This document shows positions 25,502 through 35,077 of a DNA stretch of 64,000 bases, piece after piece. Location: assembly GCA_030247855.1 (NCBI GenBank), contig JAPDRN010000157.1, positions 1-64,000 on the forward strand, given 5' to 3'. Under the pieces are notes generated by a model, which was not told the DNA's origin, made no database searches, and saw only the letters and a list, made by a program, of their open reading frames with translations. The first letter of the stretch is position 1. Each line of letters starts with the position of its first letter. Position numbers and translations under genes: made by a program. Origin of the DNA: Knufia peltigerae. Its lineage: Eukaryota > Ascomycota > Eurotiomycetes > Chaetothyriales > Trichomeriaceae.

Positions 25502-25634
25502 CTGTCTAGCGCACCATTTTCACGTTGACCCACGGCGCCTACAGCGCCTGCCGGTCGCATCGTCTGTCTCCCCTTTCAAACTCCATGAGCTCCGCGCCCG
25601 TGCGGTGGCTCGTGCCTGCCTGAGTGTCCGTAAC

Positions 25635-27953
25635 ATGACGAAGACTTTGTTGGCCGCCGCGCTTTCGATCGCGCTCGCTCCCACGGCCTGGGCGCAGGAC
25701 GCTGCCCCGACCTCCAGCACAGCCTCCGCCACCGACCTCGATGCCGTTTCAGTCATCGGCAGTGGCGAGGCGCGCCAGGTGCAGCGCATCACCCGCGAGA
25801 ACCTGGACATCCTGCCGCCAGGCACCAGTCTGCAGAAGACGCTCAACCTGCTGCCCGGCGTCAACGCGCAGTCGGCCGATGCGCTGGGTACCAACGAACA
25901 GTCGATGACCCTCAGCCTGCGCGGCTTCAACGCCACCCGGCTGGGCTACACACTGGACGGCGTGCCGCTGGGCGATGGCGCGTACAACAACTACAACGGC
26001 CTGACCATCAACCGTGCGTTGATCAGCGAGAACATGGCAGGCGCCGAACTCGCGGTGGGCATCGGCAGCCTCGGCACGCCGTCCACCAGCAACCTCGGCG
26101 GCACCATTTCCTATACCTCCGACCGCCCGGCGCAGGAACTGGGCGGCCGCGTGGTGCAGACCTTCGGCAGCGATGCCAACCGGCGCACCTTCGTGCGCGT
26201 GGACAGCGGCGAGTACAACGGATTCTCCGGCTACGTATCGGGCATGAACGCCGTCTCCGATCTGTGGAACGACCAGACCGCGTACAACAAATCCACTACC
26301 AAGCAGTTCAACGCCAAGGGCGTGTGGAACTTCGGCAGCGGCCAGATCACCGGCTTCGTCAACACCTCGCGCACCAGCCAGGCGGACTACTTCTACCTGT
26401 CCAAGGACGAGATGTCCCGCGGCCTGGGCTGGGACTGGGGCGGCTACGCACCGGACTGGAACAAGGCCGTGGCCAAGGCCTACTGCAACACCGCCAGCCT
26501 CAACGCGAGGAAGTGCGACAACAGCGGTCCTGACAAGGACGCCGACGGCGCCTTCACCGCCGGGCAGATCCTGCGCGATGACAACCTGTACTACCTGGCC
26601 GGCGACTTCTTCCTCGCCGACGGCTTCACCCTGCGGGCGCTGGCCTACCACCACGACGACCGTGGCGAAGGCCACAACTGGAACAGCGGCGCCTGGTCGA
26701 ACAAAGGCACCGCGCAGGAAATCCCGATCATCTTCCGCAACACCATCTACACCATCGACCGCGATGGCGGCACGCTGTCGTTCGATTGGGAGCTGGGTGC
26801 GCACCGCATTGAAGGTGGCGTCTGGTACGAACGCAACACCAGCAGCGCCGAACGCTACCAGACGGCGGTGGACGGCCCACGCGACCTCAGCGGCATGAAC
26901 ACCCTGCCCTCGGATGTGGGTGTGTTCGCTCAGCGAACGCGCTGGAAAACCCACCAGTTCTTCCTGAAGGACACCTGGCGCCTGCTTGACGACCGTTTGA
27001 CCCTGGAATTCGGCGCCAAGAGTCCGCATGCCACCTCCGACGCGCAGGCGCTGCCCGGCGACGCGAAGACACCGATCTCGCCAAGCTCGAACAACCAGTT
27101 CGCCACCGGCTCGCTGAAGGCCAGCAAGAACTTCCTACCCAGCGTTGGCGCCAACTTCCGCCTCAGCGAGCATCACGAAGTGTTCGCCAGCTACGCCGAG
27201 AACATCGCCATGTTCCAGGGCGGCTTCAAACTCGGCCCGCAGGCGGTCAGCCAGGCCACCTGGAACGCGCAGGGCAACCTGAAACCGGAAGAATCACGTT
27301 CGCTGGAGGCGGGCTACCGCTTCGTCACCGACACGCTGCAGGCATCGGTTGCTGCCTACAGCGTGCGCTTCGACAACCGCCTGCTGCAGTACAACCCCTG
27401 CGATTCGCGGCAGGCGGTCGGACCGACCTGCGGCAACCGCTTCTACAACGTCGGCGGCGTCGACAGCCGAGGCGCGGAACTGACCGTGCTGTGGACACCG
27501 AACGCGCACTTCAGCTGGTATACCTCCGCGTCGCTGAACCGCTCGACGTATGCCTCCAACTACATCCAGGCGGGCGTCGAGCAGCAGATCAAGGGCAAGA
27601 TCCAGACCGACACGCCCAAGCAGTTGCTGGCCACCGAGATCACCTGGCGCGACAACGGCTGGTTTGCCAGCCTGCGCGGCAAGTACACCGGCGAGCGCTT
27701 CTACACCTATACCAATGACCAGGGCTTCGGCGGCTTCACCGTGTTCGACCTTGCCGGTGGCTACGATTTCGGCCAGGTCGGCTTCGCCAAGGGCATGCGC
27801 CTGTCGCTGAACCTGACCAACGTGGGTGACAAGCGCTACGCCAGCAACCTGGATTCGAGCGTGTTCGCACCCAGCGACCCGTCGGGCAAGCTGTATGTGT
27901 TCCATGCGTCGGCACCGCGCCAGGTGTTCGGTACCATCGACATCCGCTTCTGA
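25635..27953 (+). CDS. TonB-dependent outer-membrane receptor (phytase-linked)
   Basis: 772 aa with signal peptide (TLLAAALSIALAPTAWA, then QDA). Plug domain about residues 45-170: SVIGSGEARQVQRITRENLD, LNLLPGVNAQSADALGTNEQ and a TonB plug end SNLGGTISYTSDRPAQELGG. The beta barrel follows and ends with the terminal aromatic GTIDIRF. The gene ends 22 nt before the phytase-esterase-type gene, so the pair probably takes up and processes one substrate, perhaps an organic phosphate. Start ATG 25635 fits the signal peptide. No Fur site seen. Confidence 0.9.
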   Translation: MTKTLLAAALSIALAPTAWAQDAAPTSSTASATDLDAVSVIGSGEARQVQRITRENLDILPPGTSLQKTLNLLPGVNAQSADALGTNEQSMTLSLRGFNATRLGYTLDGVPLGDGAYNNYNGLTINRALISENMAGAELAVGIGSLGTPSTSNLGGTISYTSDRPAQELGGRVVQTFGSDANRRTFVRVDSGEYNGFSGYVSGMNAVSDLWNDQTAYNKSTTKQFNAKGVWNFGSGQITGFVNTSRTSQADYFYLSKDEMSRGLGWDWGGYAPDWNKAVAKAYCNTASLNARKCDNSGPDKDADGAFTAGQILRDDNLYYLAGDFFLADGFTLRALAYHHDDRGEGHNWNSGAWSNKGTAQEIPIIFRNTIYTIDRDGGTLSFDWELGAHRIEGGVWYERNTSSAERYQTAVDGPRDLSGMNTLPSDVGVFAQRTRWKTHQFFLKDTWRLLDDRLTLEFGAKSPHATSDAQALPGDAKTPISPSSNNQFATGSLKASKNFLPSVGANFRLSEHHEVFASYAENIAMFQGGFKLGPQAVSQATWNAQGNLKPEESRSLEAGYRFVTDTLQASVAAYSVRFDNRLLQYNPCDSRQAVGPTCGNRFYNVGGVDSRGAELTVLWTPNAHFSWYTSASLNRSTYASNYIQAGVEQQIKGKIQTDTPKQLLATEITWRDNGWFASLRGKYTGERFYTYTNDQGFGGFTVFDLAGGYDFGQVGFAKGMRLSLNLTNVGDKRYASNLDSSVFAPSDPSGKLYVFHASAPRQVFGTIDIRF

Positions 27954-27975
27954 TCACCGGCCGAGGAGTCCATTG

Positions 27976-29460
27976 ATGTCCGCAACTGCCCTGCTGTTGG
28001 CCGCGCTCTCGGTCAGCGGCTACAACGCACCGCATGAAGCCACCGGCGCACCACCCCGCACCGTGCAGTTGGCCGGCTTCACCTACGTGGACAAGGGATT
28101 GGTCGCCGCCGGGCGATTGCCGGCAGGCACGGTGGACTTCCTCGGCGATACGCTGGGCTCGTTCTCGTCGTTGGCGATACAGCCGGGCACGTGGCGGCGC
28201 ACCGCGCGTGGCTATGAAGGGGTGCTGTGGACCCTGCCCGACCGCGGTCGCAACGATCCGGAGGCCGGCCTGTTCTACGACTACGCTGGCCGCCTGGAGC
28301 GCATGCAGCTGCGCATCGACTGGCCTGCGGACAAGCCAGCGAGCGTCGGCGCGCTGACGATGGCGCCCACCAAGGGCCTGGTGCTGAAGGACTACAACGG
28401 CCAGCCCTTCACCGGTGCCGACCCGGGCGATCACACGTTCAACCAGCGTGGCGTAGTGCTGCCCTCGCCCGCCGTGGGCCCGGGGGCCGGCAAGGTCGCG
28501 CTCGATGCAGAATCCCTGCATTTCACAGCCGACGGCCACTTCTACATCGGCGACGAGTACACCGCCAACGTCTACTACTTCGATGCACAGGGCCAGCTGC
28601 AGGGAGTGATCGTGCCGCCGCTGGCGATCCGGCCACAACGTGATGGCAAGCCTGCCTTTGGATCGTTGGCTCCGCCGCAGACCGGGCGCCGCAACAACCA
28701 GGGCGTGGAAGGCATGAGCCTGTCGCCCGACGGCACACGGCTGTTTGTTGCCCTGCAGAGCGCCTTGATCCAGGACAGCGCGCCGGGCAATGCCGCCGGC
28801 CGCATCAATACCCGCGTGCTGGTCTACGACGTATCTGCCAACCCGACGCCGACGCAACCGGTCGGCCATCACGTGATGATCCTGCCCGCCTATGCCCATG
28901 ACGGCAAGGGCAAACTCGACCGTACCGCTGCCCAGAGCGAGCTGCGTGCATTGGACAAGGAGCGTTTCCTGATGCTGGCGCGCGATGGCAATGGCCTGGG
29001 CAAGGACGGCGACGACCCGATCGTCTATAAATCGGTGCTGCTGGTGAACGTGGCGCAGGCCTCGAATCTGGTAGATACGGAATATGAGACCGGCACGGCA
29101 TCGGTGCTGGCCGATCCGGCTGACGCCATGTTGAAGACCGGCATCGTGCCCGCCAACGTCAAAGAGGTGCTGAACCTGCTCGACCGGCCACAACTGGCCC
29201 GAGCCGGGCTGGATCTGGATACAGGGCGCAGCCCGCACCCGGGACTGCTGTCGGAGAAATGGGAAGCGATGGACGTGTTGCCGGCGCTTGATCCAGAGCA
29301 CCCGGACGACGCACTGCTGCTGATCGGCAACGACAACGACTTCACCGCCCGCAACTGCCGCATGCAGGGCGAGCACTGCGACAGCGCGTACGACAACGAC
29401 AACCGGGTGCTGGTGTATCGGTTCACCCTGCCGCAGCCACTACCCGTCACGCCACGATAG
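27976..29460 (+). CDS. esterase-like (phytase-type) secreted protein
   Basis: 494 aa. Short hydrophobic N-terminus (MSATALLLAALSVSGYNAPH). The body belongs to the 'esterase-like activity of phytase' beta-propeller family: VLWTLPDRGRNDPEAGLFYD, ESLHFTADGHFYIGDEYTAN, RNNQGVEGMSLSPDGTRLFV, DPEHPDDALLLIGNDNDF. Several Asp/Glu clusters would bind calcium. It would hydrolyse phytate or another phosphoester outside the inner membrane. GAGGAG lies about 8 nt before the ATG. Confidence 0.85.
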   Translation: MSATALLLAALSVSGYNAPHEATGAPPRTVQLAGFTYVDKGLVAAGRLPAGTVDFLGDTLGSFSSLAIQPGTWRRTARGYEGVLWTLPDRGRNDPEAGLFYDYAGRLERMQLRIDWPADKPASVGALTMAPTKGLVLKDYNGQPFTGADPGDHTFNQRGVVLPSPAVGPGAGKVALDAESLHFTADGHFYIGDEYTANVYYFDAQGQLQGVIVPPLAIRPQRDGKPAFGSLAPPQTGRRNNQGVEGMSLSPDGTRLFVALQSALIQDSAPGNAAGRINTRVLVYDVSANPTPTQPVGHHVMILPAYAHDGKGKLDRTAAQSELRALDKERFLMLARDGNGLGKDGDDPIVYKSVLLVNVAQASNLVDTEYETGTASVLADPADAMLKTGIVPANVKEVLNLLDRPQLARAGLDLDTGRSPHPGLLSEKWEAMDVLPALDPEHPDDALLLIGNDNDFTARNCRMQGEHCDSAYDNDNRVLVYRFTLPQPLPVTPR

Positions 29461-29465
29461 ATTCT

Positions 29466-29546
29466 GTAGAGCCGAGCCCATGCTCGGCTGCTCTGCACGG
29501 AATGTTCCCGCATTGAGTAATACGCCGAGCATGGGCTCGGCTCTAC
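29466..29546. terminator. inverted pair of SMAG palindromes between convergent genes
   Basis: A plus-strand copy (29466-29489, GTAG head, AGCCGAGC/GCTCGGCT stem) and a minus-strand copy (29524-29546) of almost the same sequence face each other. As RNA the pair can fold as two hairpins or one long one. It sits between the phytase-type gene and the convergent entA, where a bidirectional terminator or mRNA end stabiliser is expected. Confidence 0.65.
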
Positions 29547-29557
29547 AGAGTGCATTC

Positions 29558-30322
29558 CTACCCGCGCAGCGTGGCGCCACCATCCACGTACAGGTCACTC
29601 ATCGCTACGTGGCCGGCCTGCTCGGACAGCAGGAACATCACTGCCTGTGCGATGTCCTCCGGCGTGGCCAGCTTCCGCAACGGAATGCCCGCCTTGTAGG
29701 TGGCGGGATTGCCAGCGATCACCCGCGCCGCGCCCTGCTCGTCTTCCCACATGCCGGTCTGCATCGGGGTCAACGTGGAGCCCGGCGCAACGATGTTGCA
29801 GCGGATGCCCAGCGGCGCCAGCTCCAGCCCCAGGCAGCGGGTGAACATCGTCGCCGCCGCCTTCGAGGCCGCATAGGCGGCCATGCCATGCCGTGGCACG
29901 CCCGCCGCGTTGGAGCTGACGGTCACGATGGCACCTTGCCGGCGCGGCGACATCACCCGCGCCAGTGCGCGACCGACATGGAACACACCGTCGGCATTGA
30001 CCGCGAACACCCTGCGCCAATCCGCGTCGCTGGTATCCACGACCTCGCCGACATGCAACACGCCAGCCACGCTGGCCGCGAGCATGATCGGCCCCACCGT
30101 GGCATCCACCTGTTCGATCAGCGCGTCCACCGCCGCACCGTCGGTAACGTCCAGTGCGAAAGCCTGCACGCGCCCATCGCCGGTCGCCAGCGCAGGCCGC
30201 TCACGATCGGTTGCCACGACCCGGCATCCTGCGTCCAGCAGCTGCCCCACCAGCGCCGCGCCGATACCGCCGGCTGCGCCGGTCACCAGCGCCACATTTC
30301 TTTCAAAACCGGTCAACTGCAC
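29558..30322 (-). CDS. entA: 2,3-dihydro-2,3-dihydroxybenzoate dehydrogenase EntA
   Basis: 254 aa short-chain dehydrogenase that oxidises 2,3-diDHB to 2,3-dihydroxybenzoate. NAD site VALVTGAAGGIG; catalytic Ser in VTVSSNAAGV and Tyr/Lys in AAYAASKAAA; RCNIVAPGSTLTPMQT is nearly the EntA block. The GTG at 30322 has AGGAG 8 nt upstream and overlaps the end of entF by 10 nt. Last gene of the siderophore operon. Confidence 0.93.
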   Translation of the reverse strand: MQLTGFERNVALVTGAAGGIGAALVGQLLDAGCRVVATDRERPALATGDGRVQAFALDVTDGAAVDALIEQVDATVGPIMLAASVAGVLHVGEVVDTSDADWRRVFAVNADGVFHVGRALARVMSPRRQGAIVTVSSNAAGVPRHGMAAYAASKAAATMFTRCLGLELAPLGIRCNIVAPGSTLTPMQTGMWEDEQGAARVIAGNPATYKAGIPLRKLATPEDIAQAVMFLLSEQAGHVAMSDLYVDGGATLRG

Positions 30323-33300
30323 GTTGCATTCTCCTGTTGCCTGTCCCACTGCTGCAGGCGCGCCGACAACCAGGGTGCCAGCAGTGCCACAGCATCGCGG
30401 CCAGTCAGTTCGGCGTGCAGGAACGGCAGCTCGATGGCATCCACCTGCAGCGCATGGGCCTTCCACAGTGCGGACTGCAACTGCGGCCGTGCCTGATGAT
30501 CGCGTCCGGCGCGTACATGTGCCAGCGTTCCCACGAAGGGTCGGTGCTGGTGTTCGCGGATCAGTCGATTGGTTCCGGTCACCGCCCGTACCACGCCGTC
30601 GAGCACCACCTCGGGCAGGCTGCCCAACGCGCTGCCACCGCGCCGCAGGAAGGCGAGGATGCGCGCGCGGTCGTCCAGTTCCGGATGTGCGTCCGGGTCA
30701 TGTCCGGCGATGGCCAACAGCGCCCGCAGCGCCGCGATAGGGTCGGGCTCCGGTTCGGCACGCCAGCATTCGCTGGGATAGGCATCGAGCAGCACCAGTT
30801 CGCCGACCTCGCGGCCGATGTCGTGCAGGCGCACCGCCATCGCCTGCGCGAGGATGCCGCCCACCGACCAGCCGAGCAGATGGATCGGCCCCTGCGGCTG
30901 CAGCGTGATCACCCGCTGCACATAGTCATTGGCCATGGCCTCGATGCTGCCGGGCAGCGGTTGCGTGGGATCGAGTGCAGGTGATTGCAGGCCGTACACC
31001 GCACGCGTTGGCTGCAGCGCCCGCGCAAGCGCGCGATAGTTCCATGCAATGCCCCCGGCCGGGTGCAGCACGAACAAGGGCGCCACGGTTGGCTCGTCGG
31101 ACGCAGACAGCGCAATCACCGGGCCCAACGCGTGATCGGCATGTGCGGGCGGCTCGGCAATGCGTGCCGCCAGCGCGGCAACGGTTGGCTGCGCGAACAG
31201 CGCGCCGAGACCCAGCTCGCATCGCCAGCGCTGCTCGATGGCCAGCAGCAGATGCACAGCCGACAGCGAGTCGCCGCCGAGACTGAAGAAATCCACATCG
31301 ACGGCCACCGGCGCTTCACGTCCCAGCGCTTGCGCGAACAGCCCCGCCAGTTCCTGCTCCAGCGGCGTGCGCGGTGCCTGCCCCGCGACCTCCTGCTGCG
31401 GCGGCTTCGGCAGCGCAGCCCGATCCAGCTTGCCATTGGCAGTCACCGGCCACTGATCCACGCCCATGAACGCAGACGGCACCATGTAGTCCGGCACCCG
31501 CGTCAGCAGATGACTGCGCAGCACCGCTGCATCGGCATAGGTCGACGGCACATAGGCGACCAGTCGTGCCTCGCCAGGAAGATCATCGCGCAACAGCACT
31601 TCCACCCGGTCAATGCCAGGCAGCTCGCGCAACGCCGCTTCGATTTCGCCAAGCTCGATGCGCAGGCCGCGCAGTTTCACCTGGTGGTCGCTGCGCCCCA
31701 GGTACTCGACAGCACCATCGGCACGCCAGCGCGCCACGTCGCCAGTACGATAGATGCGCTCCCCCGGCAGGAACGGATCAGCCAGAAAGCGCTCGGCCGT
31801 CAGGTCGTCGCGGCCGAGGTAGCCGCGCGCCAACTGCACACCGCCGAGGTAAAGGTCACCTGCCACGCCCACCGGCGCGGGCTGCATCCGTGCGTCCAGC
31901 ACATACAGGCGGGTGTTCCAGACCGGAAAACCGATCGGCACCGGGCGCGAGCGGTCATCGGCCGACGCCGGCCACCAGCTCACATCCACAGCAGCTTCGG
32001 TCGGCCCGTACAGGTTGTGCAGTTCGGATTGCATTCTCGCGTGGAAGCGATCACGCAGGGCGGCATCCAGCGCCTCGCCACTGGTGAACACGCGCCGTAG
32101 CTGCAGGTCCTGTGAGGCCGGTGCAGCCAGGAACGCATCCAGCATCGAGGGCACGAAATGTGCGGTGGTGACGCCATGCACGCGGATCAATCGCGCCAGC
32201 TCGGTCGGGTCGCGGTGTGCGTCCGGCCCCGCCAACACCAGCGTCGCGCCGCACAGCAGTGGCAGGAAGAATTCCCAGACCGATACGTCGAAGGTAGCCG
32301 GGGTCTTCTGCAGAATCCGGTCGTCGGCGCCGATGTCGTAGTGCTCGCGCATCCACAGCAGGCGATTGACGATGGCGCGGTGTTCGATCACCACGCCCTT
32401 GGGCTCGCCAGTCGAACCGGAGGTATAGATCACATAGGCCGCATCGTCGTCCATCGGGCCCGGCCACGGTGCGGCAAAGCTCACATCGGCCCACTGATCC
32501 GGCGGCAGCACCGGCACGTCTGCCAACCAGGATTGCACGTCGGGCTCTGCCAGCACACAGACGGGCTGCGCCGATGCCAGGATGCGCGCCAGGCGCTCAG
32601 CCGGATGGGCAAGGTCCAGTGGCAGGTATGCGCCGCCTGCACGCAGTACCGCCAGCAGCGCCACCACCAGTTCCAGCGAACGCGGCAGCGCTACGGCGAC
32701 GACGGTACCCGGGCCCACGCCCAGCGAGCGCAGCTGCGCGGCCAGGGCGAAGCTGCGCGCCTCAAGCGTGGCATGATCCAGCGTCGTATCACCGAACACC
32801 AGCGCCGGTGCCGACGGATCACGGTCCATGCCCTGCTGCAGCAGTTCGACCAGGGTGGTGTCAGGCAGCGGATGGGCGGTGGCATTGAAGCCATGCAGGA
32901 CCTGCTTGGATTCTTCCGGCGTGGCCAGCGGCACCGCCGCGATGTCTTCGGCCTGCAGCGCCGCCGACACGAAATGCAGCAGCCGCCGGGCATGCGCCTT
33001 CACCTCGTCCAGATCGTACAGGGCGGGGTTCGCTTCAATCTCCAGATCCAGCAGGGTCTGTCCATCGCCACGGAAGCCCAGTGTCAAATCGTCCACCGGC
33101 CCGGTGCTCAGCACCTCCAGCGAGGCCCGCACACCCGGCAGCGCCAGCGGCTTGTAGAAGGGCTGTACGTTGATCAACGGCCCATGCAGGCGGTGCTGTG
33201 CGCCGACCAGCCCAAGGTCACGACGCAACTGCTCGCCCCGGTAGCGGCCATGCTTGCGGCCCTGGCTAAGCTGGCGCCCGATGCGCCGGCAGAATTCCTC

Positions 33301-34191
33301 GACGCTGTCCTCGCCGCCCGCCACCCGCAGCGGCAACACGTTCATCACCATCGCCGGCACCCGCGCCGCGACGCTGCCCAGCCGCGCCATGTAGGGCACG
33401 CCGAGCACGACTTCCCCGGACGCGCTCATGCGGCGCACATACTCGGCGGCCAATGCAGCGAGCACATCCGGCCACGGCTGCAGCCACGATGCCGAAACCT
33501 GCAGCAGGCGGTCGCGGAAAGCAGGATCCACCGGCTGCACCCAACGCACGGCATCGTCACTGGCAGCGGCGGTTCCGGCCAGGCCGGTGGAGGCCGGCGC
33601 GCCCTGCAGTACCTGCAACCACCACTGCCGGTCCGCGTCGCGGCGCGCATCGCTGCGATAGCTGGCATCGTCTGCCAGCACGCCCGCCAGCGCTGGCAAG
33701 GCGCTACCGGTGCGGCCCGCATACAGTGCGCAGACGCGGTCAGTGAACAGCGCCATGCCATAGCCATCGGTGGCCAGATGATGCACGCGCAGATACCAGG
33801 CCCAGCGCTGGCCGCCCAGGTTGAACAGCACCTGCTGGCTCAGCCGGTCGCGGGTCGGATCGACCGCGCCGGAGCGATCGGCCTGCATCGCGGCACGCGC
33901 CGTCTGCTGCGGATCGACCGCAGCGGTGACATCGCGCAGCTGCAGCAATGGCACCCGCGTGGATTCGTGCCATTGCACCGGCTGGCCGTCCTCGGCCTCG
34001 GCGAAACGCAAGGCCAGCGCCTCGGCCTCGGCGGCGGCCTGATTGGCGGCGGCAGTGAACGCCACCACATCCAACGGACCCTCGATCCACACCGCGTGCG
34101 CGGTATTGAATGCAGGGTTTTCCGGTGCCAGCCGCTGGGCAAACCACAGCCCGGCCTGCGCCTCGGTCAGCGGCAGCGGCGGTCCGTTCAT
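30313..34191 (-). CDS. entF: enterobactin-type NRPS EntF
   Basis: 1292 aa, the length of E. coli EntF. Domain order: condensation (~1-430, HHLATDG active site), adenylation (~450-960, A3 TSGSTGEPKG), carrier (FFSLGGDSLSAVHLL, Ser for phosphopantetheine, ~1010), thioesterase (~1070-1292, GWSVGG). The substrate pocket blocks FDVSVWEFF and NLYGPTEAAVDVSWW match the serine-activating EntF pattern. It condenses DHB with serine and cyclises the trimer. It starts inside the carrier-protein stop (ATGA). Confidence 0.95.
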   Translation of the reverse strand: MNGPPLPLTEAQAGLWFAQRLAPENPAFNTAHAVWIEGPLDVVAFTAAANQAAAEAEALALRFAEAEDGQPVQWHESTRVPLLQLRDVTAAVDPQQTARAAMQADRSGAVDPTRDRLSQQVLFNLGGQRWAWYLRVHHLATDGYGMALFTDRVCALYAGRTGSALPALAGVLADDASYRSDARRDADRQWWLQVLQGAPASTGLAGTAAASDDAVRWVQPVDPAFRDRLLQVSASWLQPWPDVLAALAAEYVRRMSASGEVVLGVPYMARLGSVAARVPAMVMNVLPLRVAGGEDSVEEFCRRIGRQLSQGRKHGRYRGEQLRRDLGLVGAQHRLHGPLINVQPFYKPLALPGVRASLEVLSTGPVDDLTLGFRGDGQTLLDLEIEANPALYDLDEVKAHARRLLHFVSAALQAEDIAAVPLATPEESKQVLHGFNATAHPLPDTTLVELLQQGMDRDPSAPALVFGDTTLDHATLEARSFALAAQLRSLGVGPGTVVAVALPRSLELVVALLAVLRAGGAYLPLDLAHPAERLARILASAQPVCVLAEPDVQSWLADVPVLPPDQWADVSFAAPWPGPMDDDAAYVIYTSGSTGEPKGVVIEHRAIVNRLLWMREHYDIGADDRILQKTPATFDVSVWEFFLPLLCGATLVLAGPDAHRDPTELARLIRVHGVTTAHFVPSMLDAFLAAPASQDLQLRRVFTSGEALDAALRDRFHARMQSELHNLYGPTEAAVDVSWWPASADDRSRPVPIGFPVWNTRLYVLDARMQPAPVGVAGDLYLGGVQLARGYLGRDDLTAERFLADPFLPGERIYRTGDVARWRADGAVEYLGRSDHQVKLRGLRIELGEIEAALRELPGIDRVEVLLRDDLPGEARLVAYVPSTYADAAVLRSHLLTRVPDYMVPSAFMGVDQWPVTANGKLDRAALPKPPQQEVAGQAPRTPLEQELAGLFAQALGREAPVAVDVDFFSLGGDSLSAVHLLLAIEQRWRCELGLGALFAQPTVAALAARIAEPPAHADHALGPVIALSASDEPTVAPLFVLHPAGGIAWNYRALARALQPTRAVYGLQSPALDPTQPLPGSIEAMANDYVQRVITLQPQGPIHLLGWSVGGILAQAMAVRLHDIGREVGELVLLDAYPSECWRAEPEPDPIAALRALLAIAGHDPDAHPELDDRARILAFLRRGGSALGSLPEVVLDGVVRAVTGTNRLIREHQHRPFVGTLAHVRAGRDHQARPQLQSALWKAHALQVDAIELPFLHAELTGRDAVALLAPWLSARLQQWDRQQENATCS

Positions 34192-34445
34192 GCTGTCTGC
34201 GCGGCCTGCAGCTGCTGCACCACCACCCACCACTGGCGCAGCGTGGTGTGTTCGGCCAGCTGCGAGAACTCCAGTGGCAGCCCGGTGTTACCCCAGGCCA
34301 GCACCAGCCCCAGCATTCGCATCGAATCCAGGTCCAGATCGATCAGGTTGTCATCGTCGCCGATGTCAGCCGCTTGGCAGTCCAGCACGCGGGCGACGTC
34401 GGCGCGCATGCGCTCCAGGGTCAAGGCTTCGGTCGTCGCGTTCAT
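34188..34445 (-). CDS. stand-alone aryl carrier protein (C-terminal half of EntB)
   Basis: 85 aa. DDDNLIDLDLDSMRMLGLVL holds the carrier motif with Ser for the phosphopantetheine arm. It carries the DHB loaded by EntE and donates it to EntF. In E. coli this domain is fused to the isochorismatase in EntB; here a stop and an overlapping ATG (TGATG at 34443-34447) separate the two. It overlaps entF as ATGA. A good helical carrier-protein fold is evident, so the split is not a mutation. Confidence 0.88.
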   Translation of the reverse strand: MNATTEALTLERMRADVARVLDCQAADIGDDDNLIDLDLDSMRMLGLVLAWGNTGLPLEFSQLAEHTTLRQWWVVVQQLQAAQTA

Positions 34446-35077
34446 CACAATGCTTCCAGCAGCTGGTCGGTGGTCATCGGTACGCCGCAGGTGCGGGCGA
34501 TCCAGTGCAGCGCCTGGTCATGGTCGGCGCGCGAGAAATCGGCCACGGCATCTGCCGCGATGAAGGCTTCGATGTCGCGCTGGAACGCCTCCACTGCCGT
34601 GGCGGTGCATCCAATGTGCGCGTAGACGCCGGTGATCAGCAGCTGGTCGCGGCCACGCACGCGCATCAGCGTTTCCAGATTGCTGCGCTGGAATGCGCTG
34701 TAGCGGTGCTTGACCAGCACATGCTCGCCCGGCGCCGGTGCCAACGCGTCGATGATCGGCTCGTGGTCGGCACGACGGCCCATGCCCGGGCCCCACAGGT
34801 CTGCCTGCAGGCCGCGGTCACGGCGGTCCTGGTCGCCGTGCTGAGCGGTGTAGAACACCGGAATGCCGTGCGTACGGCAATGTCCCAGCAGACGCGCGAT
34901 GTTGTCCACCGCCGGCCGCAGCGGCGCGTTGCCAGCATCGAAGGCGGCGAGGAAGTAGCGCTGCATGTCGTGCACCAGCAAGGCAACACGATCACGCTGG
35001 GGGCGCCAGGCGCCACGCGCCTGCGGCAGTTCCGCGGCGGTCGGCAGGGAATACGGGGCAATACGGGGCAGCGCCAT
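34445..35077 (-). CDS. entB: isochorismatase EntB without carrier domain
   Basis: 210 aa. Hydrolyses isochorismate to 2,3-dihydro-2,3-dihydroxybenzoate. VALLVHDMQRYFL, IPVFYTAQHGDQ, DLWGPGMG, HRYSAFQRSNLE and ITGVYAHIGCTATAVEAF match the EntB/DhbB isochorismatase domain block by block. ATG at 35077 overlaps the entE stop (TGATG) with AGGAGG upstream. The protein ends where the carrier domain of E. coli EntB would begin. Confidence 0.93.
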   Translation of the reverse strand: MALPRIAPYSLPTAAELPQARGAWRPQRDRVALLVHDMQRYFLAAFDAGNAPLRPAVDNIARLLGHCRTHGIPVFYTAQHGDQDRRDRGLQADLWGPGMGRRADHEPIIDALAPAPGEHVLVKHRYSAFQRSNLETLMRVRGRDQLLITGVYAHIGCTATAVEAFQRDIEAFIAADAVADFSRADHDQALHWIARTCGVPMTTDQLLEAL

